Positions 1 to 5,821 of a DNA stretch of 5,821 bases are shown piece after piece. The translations under genes were made by a program, and so were the position numbers. A model generated the notes under the pieces. That model was not told where the DNA came from and searched no databases. It worked only from the letters and a program-made list of their open reading frames with translations. The first letter of the stretch is position 1. The number at the start of each line of letters is the position of its first letter. Location of the stretch: NCBI GenBank assembly GCA_030740295.1, contig JASLXP010000662.1, positions 1 to 5,821 of the forward strand. Reading direction: 5' to 3'. The DNA is from Planctomycetota bacterium. GTDB taxonomy: Bacteria > Planctomycetota > PUPC01 > JACPCR01.

Positions 1-900
1 GCGGTTGTCGGGATTGAGGCGGAACATAAGTCGCCGGAGCCTGGGTCAAAAGTCCTGGGCGAGTTCGACCGCCGAGTGGCGCATTCCACAAAGCAGATGC
101 CGCACATCATTGCCGCGGCTTCGGCGGCAGCCAGGCGCTCCCTCGAAAACCCCAACGCGCTCATTACTGCAACTTACGGAAAGCAGGCGAGTTTTGCAGA
201 GGAGATGATGAACCGCTCGGGCGGGCTGGCCAATTGCCTGGACGAATGGGCTCGACGAAAGCATGCGACGAAGGACGACATCTTTCTGTTTTCCGTTCGG
301 GCCTGGGAGACCGACGGCAAAAAGAACCTCAGCGAAATCGAGAATGCAAAGAAGCGCGGCTGGCTGGTCATCCTGTTCGCATCGAAGGCTGGCATGCTGC
401 CTGAAGCCGAGAAGCTGAAAGTCGATTTTCTGATCGACAACGGAGCGGAAACCGGGACCGAAACGGATGGCGCCATGAATGCCATCGCCAACGCCATGAA
501 CGCCTGGCTCTGGGCGTGCGAGTTTACAGCATCCATGACCCGCGGCGGCAAGCACCCGGGCATTCTCCAGAGCATCCTTGAAAAAGGACACAAAGAACAC
601 AACGCCACGGTTCAGGACCTGAAGCTGCGGCATCGGCAGTTCGAATGGAAGAGACCTATCGCCGCGGGCGAGTTGGCCGGCGTCTACCTGAAGCAAGTCG
701 ACAAACTCATCGCCGGCATTCGCAGGGAAGAGACACAGCAGCAGTTGGCCCGCGCGGCCGGACTTATCGCGGATCAGCTCCGGAAGGGCGGCAAGGTCTG
801 CGCCACCCACGCCACCCATCTGCTTACCAGGGAAATGGGACGCAACACGCCGTTCCCCGTTCACGAGTTCAACGTGATTTGGCGAGCGAAGACGCCTTGA
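1..900 (+). CDS. Tandem SIS-domain (phosphosugar-binding) protein, 5' partial and probably 3' truncated
   Basis: The frame is open from base 1 to the TGA at 898-900 (299 codons), so the start lies left of the window; a GTG at 76 is possible but cuts into sequence that reads as coding. Residues about 30-165 resemble a sugar-isomerase (SIS) domain: an alanine-rich helix, then TYGKQASFAEEMMNRSGGL, comparable to the glycine-rich strand and E-x-x-x-R-x-GGL segment of COG4821-type SIS proteins, then the DDIFLFSVRAWETDG strand-loop and a KKRGWLVILFAS strand. The motif GKHPGILQSI follows. A second SIS domain begins near residue 240 (AAGLIADQLRKGGKVCATHA) but stops after about 60 residues with EFNVIWRAKTP, where a whole domain would need roughly 100 more. 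Proteins of this fold bind phosphorylated sugars in the cytoplasm; the ligand cannot be told here. The stop lies inside the 3' end of the convergent hydrolase gene. The SIS assignment is by motif recognition only. Confidence 0.72.
   Translation, partial: AVVGIEAEHKSPEPGSKVLGEFDRRVAHSTKQMPHIIAAASAAARRSLENPNALITATYGKQASFAEEMMNRSGGLANCLDEWARRKHATKDDIFLFSVRAWETDGKKNLSEIENAKKRGWLVILFASKAGMLPEAEKLKVDFLIDNGAETGTETDGAMNAIANAMNAWLWACEFTASMTRGGKHPGILQSILEKGHKEHNATVQDLKLRHRQFEWKRPIAAGELAGVYLKQVDKLIAGIRREETQQQLARAAGLIADQLRKGGKVCATHATHLLTREMGRNTPFPVHEFNVIWRAKTP
869..900. other. Convergent 3' overlap and probable rearrangement or assembly junction
   Basis: The SIS gene (stop at 898-900, plus) and the hydrolase gene (stop TGA at 871-869, minus) overlap by 32 bases. 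Family-like sequence in the SIS protein runs to about base 885, and in the hydrolase to about base 893; past those points each protein continues only into the antisense of the other gene. Both domains are far shorter than their families. There is no spacer and no terminator hairpin beyond a weak ggcg/cgcc pairing at about 885-896. I read this as the join of two unrelated coding segments; whether it is biological or an assembly artefact cannot be decided from the sequence. Confidence 0.55.
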
Positions 901-1783
901 GCTTGCCCGCGTAGATGCCGGCTTCGCCTTGCCATTGCTCCAGGGTGTGGTGGCCCATCTCCCCGGCGAGCCCCCACTTGCCACCCCACTTCTCATGGAC
1001 TTCCATCACGTCGATGTGTTTGGACATCCTGGCGATGAGAAGGGTCTGTTTGAAGCGGTTCTTCTTTTCCGGGCCGAACTTCCAGTCGCCAACGATGGTC
1101 ACGTTCGGGTCTACCGATTTAATCACCTCCGCGTATCGGTCGATTTGCCTGGCGTACTGCGCCGCGCCCCAGCCGATGAAGCACTCGTTGCCGATGTACC
1201 AGTGCCTCACCGCATAGCCCTTGTCCTTGCAGTATTGTACGAGCCGTCGCGCCTCTTCGAGAGAATCGGCCTGGCGCTTGAACTTCTTGCCCGACCGAAT
1301 GTTGACCCCGACCATGGGCTCCGCGTGGACGCGGCGACAGTAGGCGATGTACTCGTCGAGGTCCATGTAGTCGCTCGGGCGAGCGGGCGTCTCATCGTAC
1401 TTGGGGTCCCAGCTATCGACCTTGAAAGCGATACCGTTGAGATCGTCCCAGTGGTAGTGCTGCACCGCAGTGCCGCCCGGCCAGCGGATAGTGCCTACCT
1501 TGCTTCGTCGCATCCAGTCCGCGATCCGCTTGTCTTCATAGAGCGAGTCCCGCTCGAAGGCATAGACGAAGTGCATGCCGGTCAGATAATTCGAGATCCG
1601 CCACTGGGGCCGCGTGGCGTCAACGGTTACGCGGACTGCGCGCGCCGGGACAGCCGTGGTCGCCTCCAGTTGTCGCCCTTCCCGAACAGGGCCGTGTCCG
1701 GCCTGGCCAAAGCACGACGCCGCGCAGATCAAGAGGCACGCAACCAGTTCGAGTCTGCCGATGGAGCTCATCTTCCATGTCAT
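869..1783 (-). CDS. Exported clan GH-A glycoside hydrolase, alpha-L-arabinofuranosidase-like, C-terminally truncated
   Basis: I place the start at the ATG 1783-1781, which overlaps the stop of the upstream gene; an in-frame GTG at 1786 and an ATG at 1771 are alternatives. The 304-residue product opens with a signal peptide: R10, a hydrophobic core LELVACLLICAASC at 11-24, and probable cleavage near residues 27-30. The mature part reads as the first half of a (beta/alpha)8 barrel: SNYLTGMHF at 64-72, RWPGG at 100-104 (the R-[FWY]-PGG strand of GH51-like enzymes), and WYIGNE at 195-200, where E200 fits the acid/base glutamate after strand 4. VMEVHEKWGG at 259-268 looks like a later strand. The family's nucleophile glutamate, usually in an NEW or DEW motif further on, and the C-terminal beta-sandwich are absent. 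After AGKLKA (292-297) the chain ends in SSLAKSR, which looks out-of-family. The role would be cleavage of arabinoside or related side chains outside the cytoplasm, but this copy is probably inactive. It is cotranscribed with the large dehydrogenase gene. The exact GH family is uncertain. Confidence 0.75.
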   Translation of the reverse strand: MTWKMSSIGRLELVACLLICAASCFGQAGHGPVREGRQLEATTAVPARAVRVTVDATRPQWRISNYLTGMHFVYAFERDSLYEDKRIADWMRRSKVGTIRWPGGTAVQHYHWDDLNGIAFKVDSWDPKYDETPARPSDYMDLDEYIAYCRRVHAEPMVGVNIRSGKKFKRQADSLEEARRLVQYCKDKGYAVRHWYIGNECFIGWGAAQYARQIDRYAEVIKSVDPNVTIVGDWKFGPEKKNRFKQTLLIARMSKHIDVMEVHEKWGGKWGLAGEMGHHTLEQWQGEAGIYAGKLKASSLAKSR

Positions 1784-1785
1784 CA
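1781..1785 (-). promoter_or_regulatory. TGATG stop/start overlap coupling dehydrogenase and hydrolase genes
   Basis: On the minus strand the dehydrogenase ends AAG-TGA (stop 1785-1783) and the A of that stop is the first base of the hydrolase ATG (1783-1781). No purine-rich Shine-Dalgarno stands in the preceding bases (ctcagaacactcaag), so translation of the hydrolase probably depends on ribosomes finishing the upstream gene. This supports a single transcript and favours the ATG at 1783 over the GTG at 1786. Confidence 0.7.
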
Positions 1786-4700
1786 CTTGAGTGTTCTGAG
1801 ATAGGCGACGAGATCGACGAGCTCGGTCCGTGACATGGTGGCCTCGAGACCCGATGGCATGGCTGACACTGCTTCAGCGCTCTTAATGCTACCTTTGCGA
1901 TACAGCTTACGTTTGCCCGTGCTGTCAATCACTTCATCGTACCTGCCTTCACCGCTGACATTTCGACGCAGGGTCCCGGTGATGACTTTGCCATTGCGCA
2001 GCGTGATCTTCTGGGTCAGAAATCCGGTCTTGACGGCTTTGTCCGGATAGAGAATGGAATCGATCAGATAAGCTGCATCATGTGAGGCGGCAATCTGTTT
2101 GAGCAGGGGCGCGCGCACCGCACTATTCTCGACCCCATGGCAGGTGTAACAAGCACGCGCCCTGAACACGATTACCCCCCGTGTGGGGCTGCCGGTCGAG
2201 ACATCTGCCAGAACCTTGCGGCGCAGGTCGGCCTTGTCTGCACCCGCGATTGCCTTGCCGGCCAGAACCGCGATTGTGAAAGCCAGATCTTCCTGAGCCG
2301 CTGTGCCATGCTGTTTACGTATGCGTTCTTTTGTGTTTTCAAGAATACGCAGGGCCGCGGCACGATCGTTACAGGCTTGCAGGCTGCGTAGTGAGGCAAT
2401 CGCAATATCCACTTGTGGGGACAAGAGAAGGTCCGTCCACATGTCTCTATCTGGTGTCTTCTCCAGACTCGCGAGTGTCATCAGAGCATCGAGTCTTTTA
2501 GCAGGCTCCGTCTTGTCATTCAGAGCCAGAGCAGAACAGAGCTCAACGGCTCCCACATCGCCTGTGTGACGAGTCCCCAGCAGACTGCACGCTTTGGCGC
2601 GAACTGTCCCATTCTCATCGGCTACTAAACGTTGGAGCAGAGACAGGTCTTCGGTTCGAGCCCTGCCTGCTTCCAGTACCTTCAGTAATGCGAGTTTCCC
2701 TTCGGCCTTCCTGATGTCCTTTGCACCAGCCAGCAAGCGACTGCGTGCCTGGTCAATGTCTGCATTGCCCGGCAATCCCATCCGCTTGAGAGCATCCAGC
2801 CCCTGGGCGAATTCAGAGGCGGTGACCTTCACTGCACTGAGTCGCTTCCTGACGACCTCACCAACGGCGCTTTTCAAGCTGTCGTGCGGCCAGCGTCGAG
2901 CCAGGTCAAGCAATTCAGTAACATCGAGCTTTCCGGGAGCAGCGATGAAATGTGCCAAAGCCCTGCGTGCCGTCAAGGCAGGAGCAAGCCCCTCTGCGGA
3001 CAGCTCTTTCTTTTTCTGTTCGAGACGCTCTAGCTCTTCGCGCAGCGGCTTCAGTTCCGGCGAGGTCAAGCGATAGAGGGCGACCAGTTCTCGCTCCTGG
3101 GCGGCACTGCGTTTCTTGGGATCCAGCATCATCGCCGCGGCGATTGTGCCGGGAATCCCGGACTCGGTGAGGTCCGGTTTGGGCATCGTCGTCAGCGACA
3201 AGCGGAAACGGCCGATGTTGTGGTGTTTGATCGGGCAGTCTTGATTGAGCTGGACCTGCATGAGACGGCCCGGGCCGCCCTGGATGGGTTCGGCAAAGGC
3301 AAACACGGCGACCCGCACCGGACCACCTCTCGCGTGGCCATCCACTGCCCAGCCCCGGCTCTTGTCGGGATCAAGTGCTTTGGTGATTTCCCAACCTCTC
3401 TGCGAGTAACTCGCCTCCGCCTTGACCAGCGGAACGTCTTTCAAATCGTCCGCAGTGCCTGCTTTTACACGAATATGGGTGAGGACAAAGTTGCCGTTGC
3501 CCCGGGAGTAGCGGCCCCTGGTCAGACTCTTATCTGGGATGACCTCGAGGCGCAGGCCGGTACTGTCTTTCGTCGGGCTTTCAAATGTTACGGTGTAGCT
3601 GTCTGTTTCGGGGTCCTTACCGGTGGCGAGCAATGACAAGTCATCCAGTTGTTTGAGACTTGCGCCGGCACGACGATGCACTGTCTGCGGGCGCAGGGCC
3701 AGCCAGTTGGCCTGGCCGACCTTCTCCCGCATTCCGGCCTCCCATTTTCGACGGGCGGCCAGTTGCTGCGGGCCTTCGCTATTCAGCCGTGCTCTGAGCG
3801 CGGCGATGTTCTGATCGAGCTCGGCAAGCTTCTCATGCGCTTTGGGATCGGGAGTCTTGAAGCCTTTGCTGCTCTCGTAGAATGCCTCGTCGAGTGCGAT
3901 CAGGCCCGCGAGCCGCACGTCGGGATCCTCGTCGGCCAGCAGCGCGGCGAAATGTTCGACCTGCCCAAAGCGCGCCAACTCGAGAGCGGCGGTGAAACGC
4001 AGTCGCCGGATCCTGGCCGCACCGCCGCGCATCGCTTGGACCAGTGCTTTACAGCGCGCGGCCGCGTCGCGAAAACCGAGGGCAGCTTCAAGCCGAACCG
4101 CGGGGTCGGGATCGTTCAGCAGTTTCCGCAAGTCTTCATTCTCCTGCTTCCCCATCTCGCGCAGAAGCTGAATGGCCAGCCGTCGCACGCGCCAGTCGTC
4201 ATGCGAGAAGGCCTTGCGAATGTTGCCTGCAGCCGATTCCCAGCCACTGCGGCGGAGCGTCCAGAGCGCTTCAGCCGCCGCCAGACCATCCTTTCCGGAC
4301 AGGGCCCTGCCGATCGCCGGTAATGATGAAGCTGAACCGGCAGCCAACAGGGCGGCCTTGGACTTCGAACGCTGTGTGTGGTTTCGGCTTCCCAAACCGC
4401 TGCCACTGTCGCGCGAGACGTTCTTGCCCGTATAACGGATCCGGTAGAGGCGACCGGTAAGATCGTTCTCATCGTCTATCCCGTACCAGTCCAACATGTA
4501 AAGGCTGCCATCGGGGGCCAGACTCACCTGCGTGGGGCGGAACTTGGGGTCCCTGCTGCTGATGAATGCTTCGCGGCGAAGCACACGCCCCCGATCATCG
4601 AGTATCAGTCGCAAGACCTCGTTCTTCTTCGCCGGCGAGCCATGCACACCGAAGTTGGAGACAAAAAGACTGCCCCAATACTGCTCGGGAAATGCGGAGG

Positions 4701-5821
4701 AGTAGTAAGGCAATACGGCGGTATGTGCGCCCGCAGGGTTCTCCCAGGCGGGCGCGGCCAATGGCTCCGCGCCCGCGAGCCAGGACCAGTTCTTCGGGCC
4801 CCGGTTACGAAAGCGGTAATCGGTTCCGCGCACTGCATCCAGCAGGCAGTTAGGGCTGCCTTCGCCGTTGGTGATCACCCAGAGCCGGCCGAACGGCGTG
4901 AAGCCAAGGGCAAAGGGGGCACGCATTCCTTCCAGCAACAGTTCAAGGTCCGCTCCATCGTCGCGAAAGCGAAACACCGCGCCACTGCCGTTGTTGTCGA
5001 GACGAACAGCAGATTTGCCCGCGGTGCCCGTAAGCTGCGTTGCATGGTCTCCGATCGACAGGTAGAGCAGATCGTCAGGCCCCCGAACAACGCGGTACAT
5101 TCCGAAGGGATTCCAGGGCGTGGCCGCGTCGCGTATCAATACCTTGCGCTGCCATGTCATCCGGCCATTCTCATCCAGACCGGTCACAAAGACGCGGTTG
5201 AGATTGCTGGCCCAAAGCCGATTGCCGCGTACGGCGAGGCCCATCACTGGATGTTCGAAGCCCTCGGCCACAATGGTTGCGTCGACGGCCCGCCCGTCGG
5301 GACCAGGTGTCAGACGGACGACCGGATTGCTGGGCTCCATTGCCGGGCGTGGTTTCATACGCCACCACTTCCGCCGGTATGAGTGGGCATTGGCCACATA
5401 GATACGGCCTTGCTCATCCAGGGTCATACTGATTGGATTCGCCAGATGCGGTTCCGCGGCGACCAGGCTGATTTCAAAACCTTCGGGCAACTTGAAGGCA
5501 TTCAGCGCGGCCTTCTCCCAATCGTGATCTCGCTTGATCGACTCGGCGCCTACGCGGGCCTTGTCCTCTACGGCCGCCTTGCCCTCGCCTACCCAGTCCA
5601 TGCTGTTCAGGATCAACCGCTGAAAGGGGGCTTTGCGAAAGTTGTCTGCAAAGTGGCCGGGGAGAATCGTGACAATGCGCCCTTTGCCGTACGTGCGGGT
5701 CCAGATGGATGGCTGAGGCTTACCGCGACCGATCTCCTGCGAATGCCCCAGGACATGGCAATCCTTGGGCACTGGCGTGGATTGGTAAAGCTCGCTGACG
5801 ATTTTGAGAGGCTTATCGAGG
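1783..5821 (-). CDS. PVC-type multidomain dehydrogenase: ThuA-like / PQQ-type propeller / HEAT / inserted module / HEAT / cytochrome c (5' partial)
   Basis: The frame is open to the right edge (first whole codon at 5820), so the real start is outside; the GTG at 5772 is internal to a conserved ThuA stretch (SELYQSTPVPKDCHVLGHS). Residues below count that GTG as 1. Residues 1-60 are the end of a ThuA-like domain (WTRTYGKGRIVTILPGHF). Residues 94-450 form a beta-propeller of the putative membrane-bound dehydrogenase type (TIGR02604, sorbosone/PQQ dehydrogenase-like): LPEGFEISLVAAEPHLANPI, LDEQGRIYVAN, YLSIGDHATQ, LAPDGSLYMLDWYG. Residues 473-635 and 930-1178 are HEAT-like helices with D-x-x-(W/A)-VR turns (HDDWRVRRLA, DPDPAVRLEA, DEDPDVRLAG). 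Residues 640-925 are a separate module. Residues 1190-1329 are a TIGR02603-like cytochrome c domain: CYTCH at 1208-1212 for covalent haem, SAMPSGL with M1305 as possible axial ligand, and LVDLVAYLRTLK at the end. The likely role is oxidation of a sugar or alcohol outside the cytoplasm with electron transfer through haem; substrate and cofactor are not shown. A signal peptide would lie upstream of the window. Confidence 0.9.
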   Translation of the reverse strand, partial: LDKPLKIVSELYQSTPVPKDCHVLGHSQEIGRGKPQPSIWTRTYGKGRIVTILPGHFADNFRKAPFQRLILNSMDWVGEGKAAVEDKARVGAESIKRDHDWEKAALNAFKLPEGFEISLVAAEPHLANPISMTLDEQGRIYVANAHSYRRKWWRMKPRPAMEPSNPVVRLTPGPDGRAVDATIVAEGFEHPVMGLAVRGNRLWASNLNRVFVTGLDENGRMTWQRKVLIRDAATPWNPFGMYRVVRGPDDLLYLSIGDHATQLTGTAGKSAVRLDNNGSGAVFRFRDDGADLELLLEGMRAPFALGFTPFGRLWVITNGEGSPNCLLDAVRGTDYRFRNRGPKNWSWLAGAEPLAAPAWENPAGAHTAVLPYYSSAFPEQYWGSLFVSNFGVHGSPAKKNEVLRLILDDRGRVLRREAFISSRDPKFRPTQVSLAPDGSLYMLDWYGIDDENDLTGRLYRIRYTGKNVSRDSGSGLGSRNHTQRSKSKAALLAAGSASSLPAIGRALSGKDGLAAAEALWTLRRSGWESAAGNIRKAFSHDDWRVRRLAIQLLREMGKQENEDLRKLLNDPDPAVRLEAALGFRDAAARCKALVQAMRGGAARIRRLRFTAALELARFGQVEHFAALLADEDPDVRLAGLIALDEAFYESSKGFKTPDPKAHEKLAELDQNIAALRARLNSEGPQQLAARRKWEAGMREKVGQANWLALRPQTVHRRAGASLKQLDDLSLLATGKDPETDSYTVTFESPTKDSTGLRLEVIPDKSLTRGRYSRGNGNFVLTHIRVKAGTADDLKDVPLVKAEASYSQRGWEITKALDPDKSRGWAVDGHARGGPVRVAVFAFAEPIQGGPGRLMQVQLNQDCPIKHHNIGRFRLSLTTMPKPDLTESGIPGTIAAAMMLDPKKRSAAQERELVALYRLTSPELKPLREELERLEQKKKELSAEGLAPALTARRALAHFIAAPGKLDVTELLDLARRWPHDSLKSAVGEVVRKRLSAVKVTASEFAQGLDALKRMGLPGNADIDQARSRLLAGAKDIRKAEGKLALLKVLEAGRARTEDLSLLQRLVADENGTVRAKACSLLGTRHTGDVGAVELCSALALNDKTEPAKRLDALMTLASLEKTPDRDMWTDLLLSPQVDIAIASLRSLQACNDRAAALRILENTKERIRKQHGTAAQEDLAFTIAVLAGKAIAGADKADLRRKVLADVSTGSPTRGVIVFRARACYTCHGVENSAVRAPLLKQIAASHDAAYLIDSILYPDKAVKTGFLTQKITLRNGKVITGTLRRNVSGEGRYDEVIDSTGKRKLYRKGSIKSAEAVSAMPSGLEATMSRTELVDLVAYLRTLK
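2137..2151 (-). other. Haem c attachment motif CYTCH
   Basis: The minus strand reads TGT TAC ACC TGC CAT, encoding C-Y-T-C-H, the classical C-x-x-C-H site for covalent haem attachment, with the histidine as proximal ligand. It sits after VFRARA and is followed by the RAPLLKQIA and LIDSILYPDKAVKTGF segments expected of the planctomycete/verrucomicrobial haem-binding domain. It is the only C-x-x-C-H in the visible protein and places that domain outside the cytoplasm, where c-type haem is attached. Confidence 0.93.
2998..3855 (-). other. Inserted PSCyt1/DUF1549-DUF1553-associated module within the dehydrogenase
   Basis: This stretch encodes about residues 640-925 of the large protein. It starts with a charged, coiled-coil-like helix (EKLAELDQNIAALRARL, 647-663), then a beta-rich part with W690 (NWLALRP), DDLSLLATGKDPETDSYTV (710-728), LRLEVIPDKSLTRGRYSRGNGNF as a conserved block (740-762), RGWAVDGHARGG (806-817) and GRFRLSLTTMP (854-864). 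It closes with RSAAQERELVALYR and a second charged helix (REELERLEQKKKEL, 911-924). This pattern matches my recollection of the middle region of planctomycete proteins carrying PSCyt1, DUF1549 and DUF1553, where it is thought to be a ligand- or carbohydrate-binding beta-sandwich. HEAT-like sequence lies on both sides, so it looks inserted. The reading frame is intact throughout. Confidence 0.6.

Noticed and set aside
76..78. GTG at 76 as the true start of the SIS gene.
   Set aside because: The frame is open from base 1 and no Shine-Dalgarno stands before 76; only the start of the first domain would lie near it, so a start left of the window is more likely.
885..896. Possible terminator hairpin between the convergent genes (ggcg/cgcc).
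   Set aside because: The stem is only about four base pairs, has no T-rich tail on either strand and lies inside both coding frames.
46..996. A 316-codon open frame on the minus strand opposite the SIS gene.
   Set aside because: It is antisense to recognisable SIS motifs and has no domain or upstream ribosome binding site; it also overlaps the hydrolase end in a different frame.
929..1804. A 291-codon open frame on the plus strand opposite the hydrolase.
   Set aside because: It is antisense to a gene with a signal peptide and recognisable RWPGG and GNE motifs; its own product has no recognisable domain and is typical of shadow frames in GC-rich DNA.
4378..5382. A 334-codon open frame on the plus strand opposite the propeller region.
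   Set aside because: It lies wholly antisense to the conserved propeller, and its product is rich in R, A, G and P without motifs.
5770..5772. GTG at 5772 as the true start of the large dehydrogenase gene.
   Set aside because: The codons before it read as conserved ThuA sequence (KIVSELYQSTP) in the same frame up to the window edge, so the GTG is an internal valine codon.

Overview
The window looks like bacterial chromosome from the PVC group (Planctomycetota or Verrucomicrobiota). The main evidence is one very long minus-strand gene. It encodes a ThuA-like piece, a PQQ-dehydrogenase-type beta-propeller, HEAT-like helices, an inserted beta-rich module and a C-terminal single-haem cytochrome c domain, an architecture largely typical of that group. 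The DNA is fairly GC-rich, about 50-68 % in the lines counted by hand. The sequence does not allow a finer taxonomic call.

Layout: positions 1-900 (+) hold the 3' part of a gene for a protein with two sugar-isomerase (SIS) phosphosugar-binding domains; it is open at the left edge and its second domain is cut short. Positions 869-1783 (-) hold an exported clan GH-A glycoside hydrolase resembling alpha-L-arabinofuranosidases; it has a signal peptide and the acid/base half of the barrel but not the second half. Positions 1783-5821 (-) hold the large multidomain dehydrogenase/cytochrome c gene, open at the right edge. Its stop codon overlaps the hydrolase start in a TGATG, so the two minus-strand genes very probably form one operon. 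No gene-free stretch, RNA gene, mobile element, CRISPR array or clear terminator was seen.

How they may work together (inference): the exported hydrolase would release sugars from plant- or alga-type polysaccharide, and the haem-bearing dehydrogenase would oxidise sugars or related alcohols outside the cytoplasm and pass electrons to a respiratory chain. The SIS protein would handle phosphosugars in the cytoplasm, but it lies on the other strand and may not belong to the same locus.

The most important oddity is at about 876-900. The plus-strand SIS gene and the minus-strand hydrolase run into each other tail to tail, overlap by 32 bases, and both appear to lose conserved sequence at the same point. 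This suggests a deletion or rearrangement breakpoint, or a chimeric assembly join. The second notable point is a module usually associated with planctomycete PSCyt1/DUF1549/DUF1553 proteins, placed between two HEAT-like helical arrays of the dehydrogenase. I found no convincing wholly new system.
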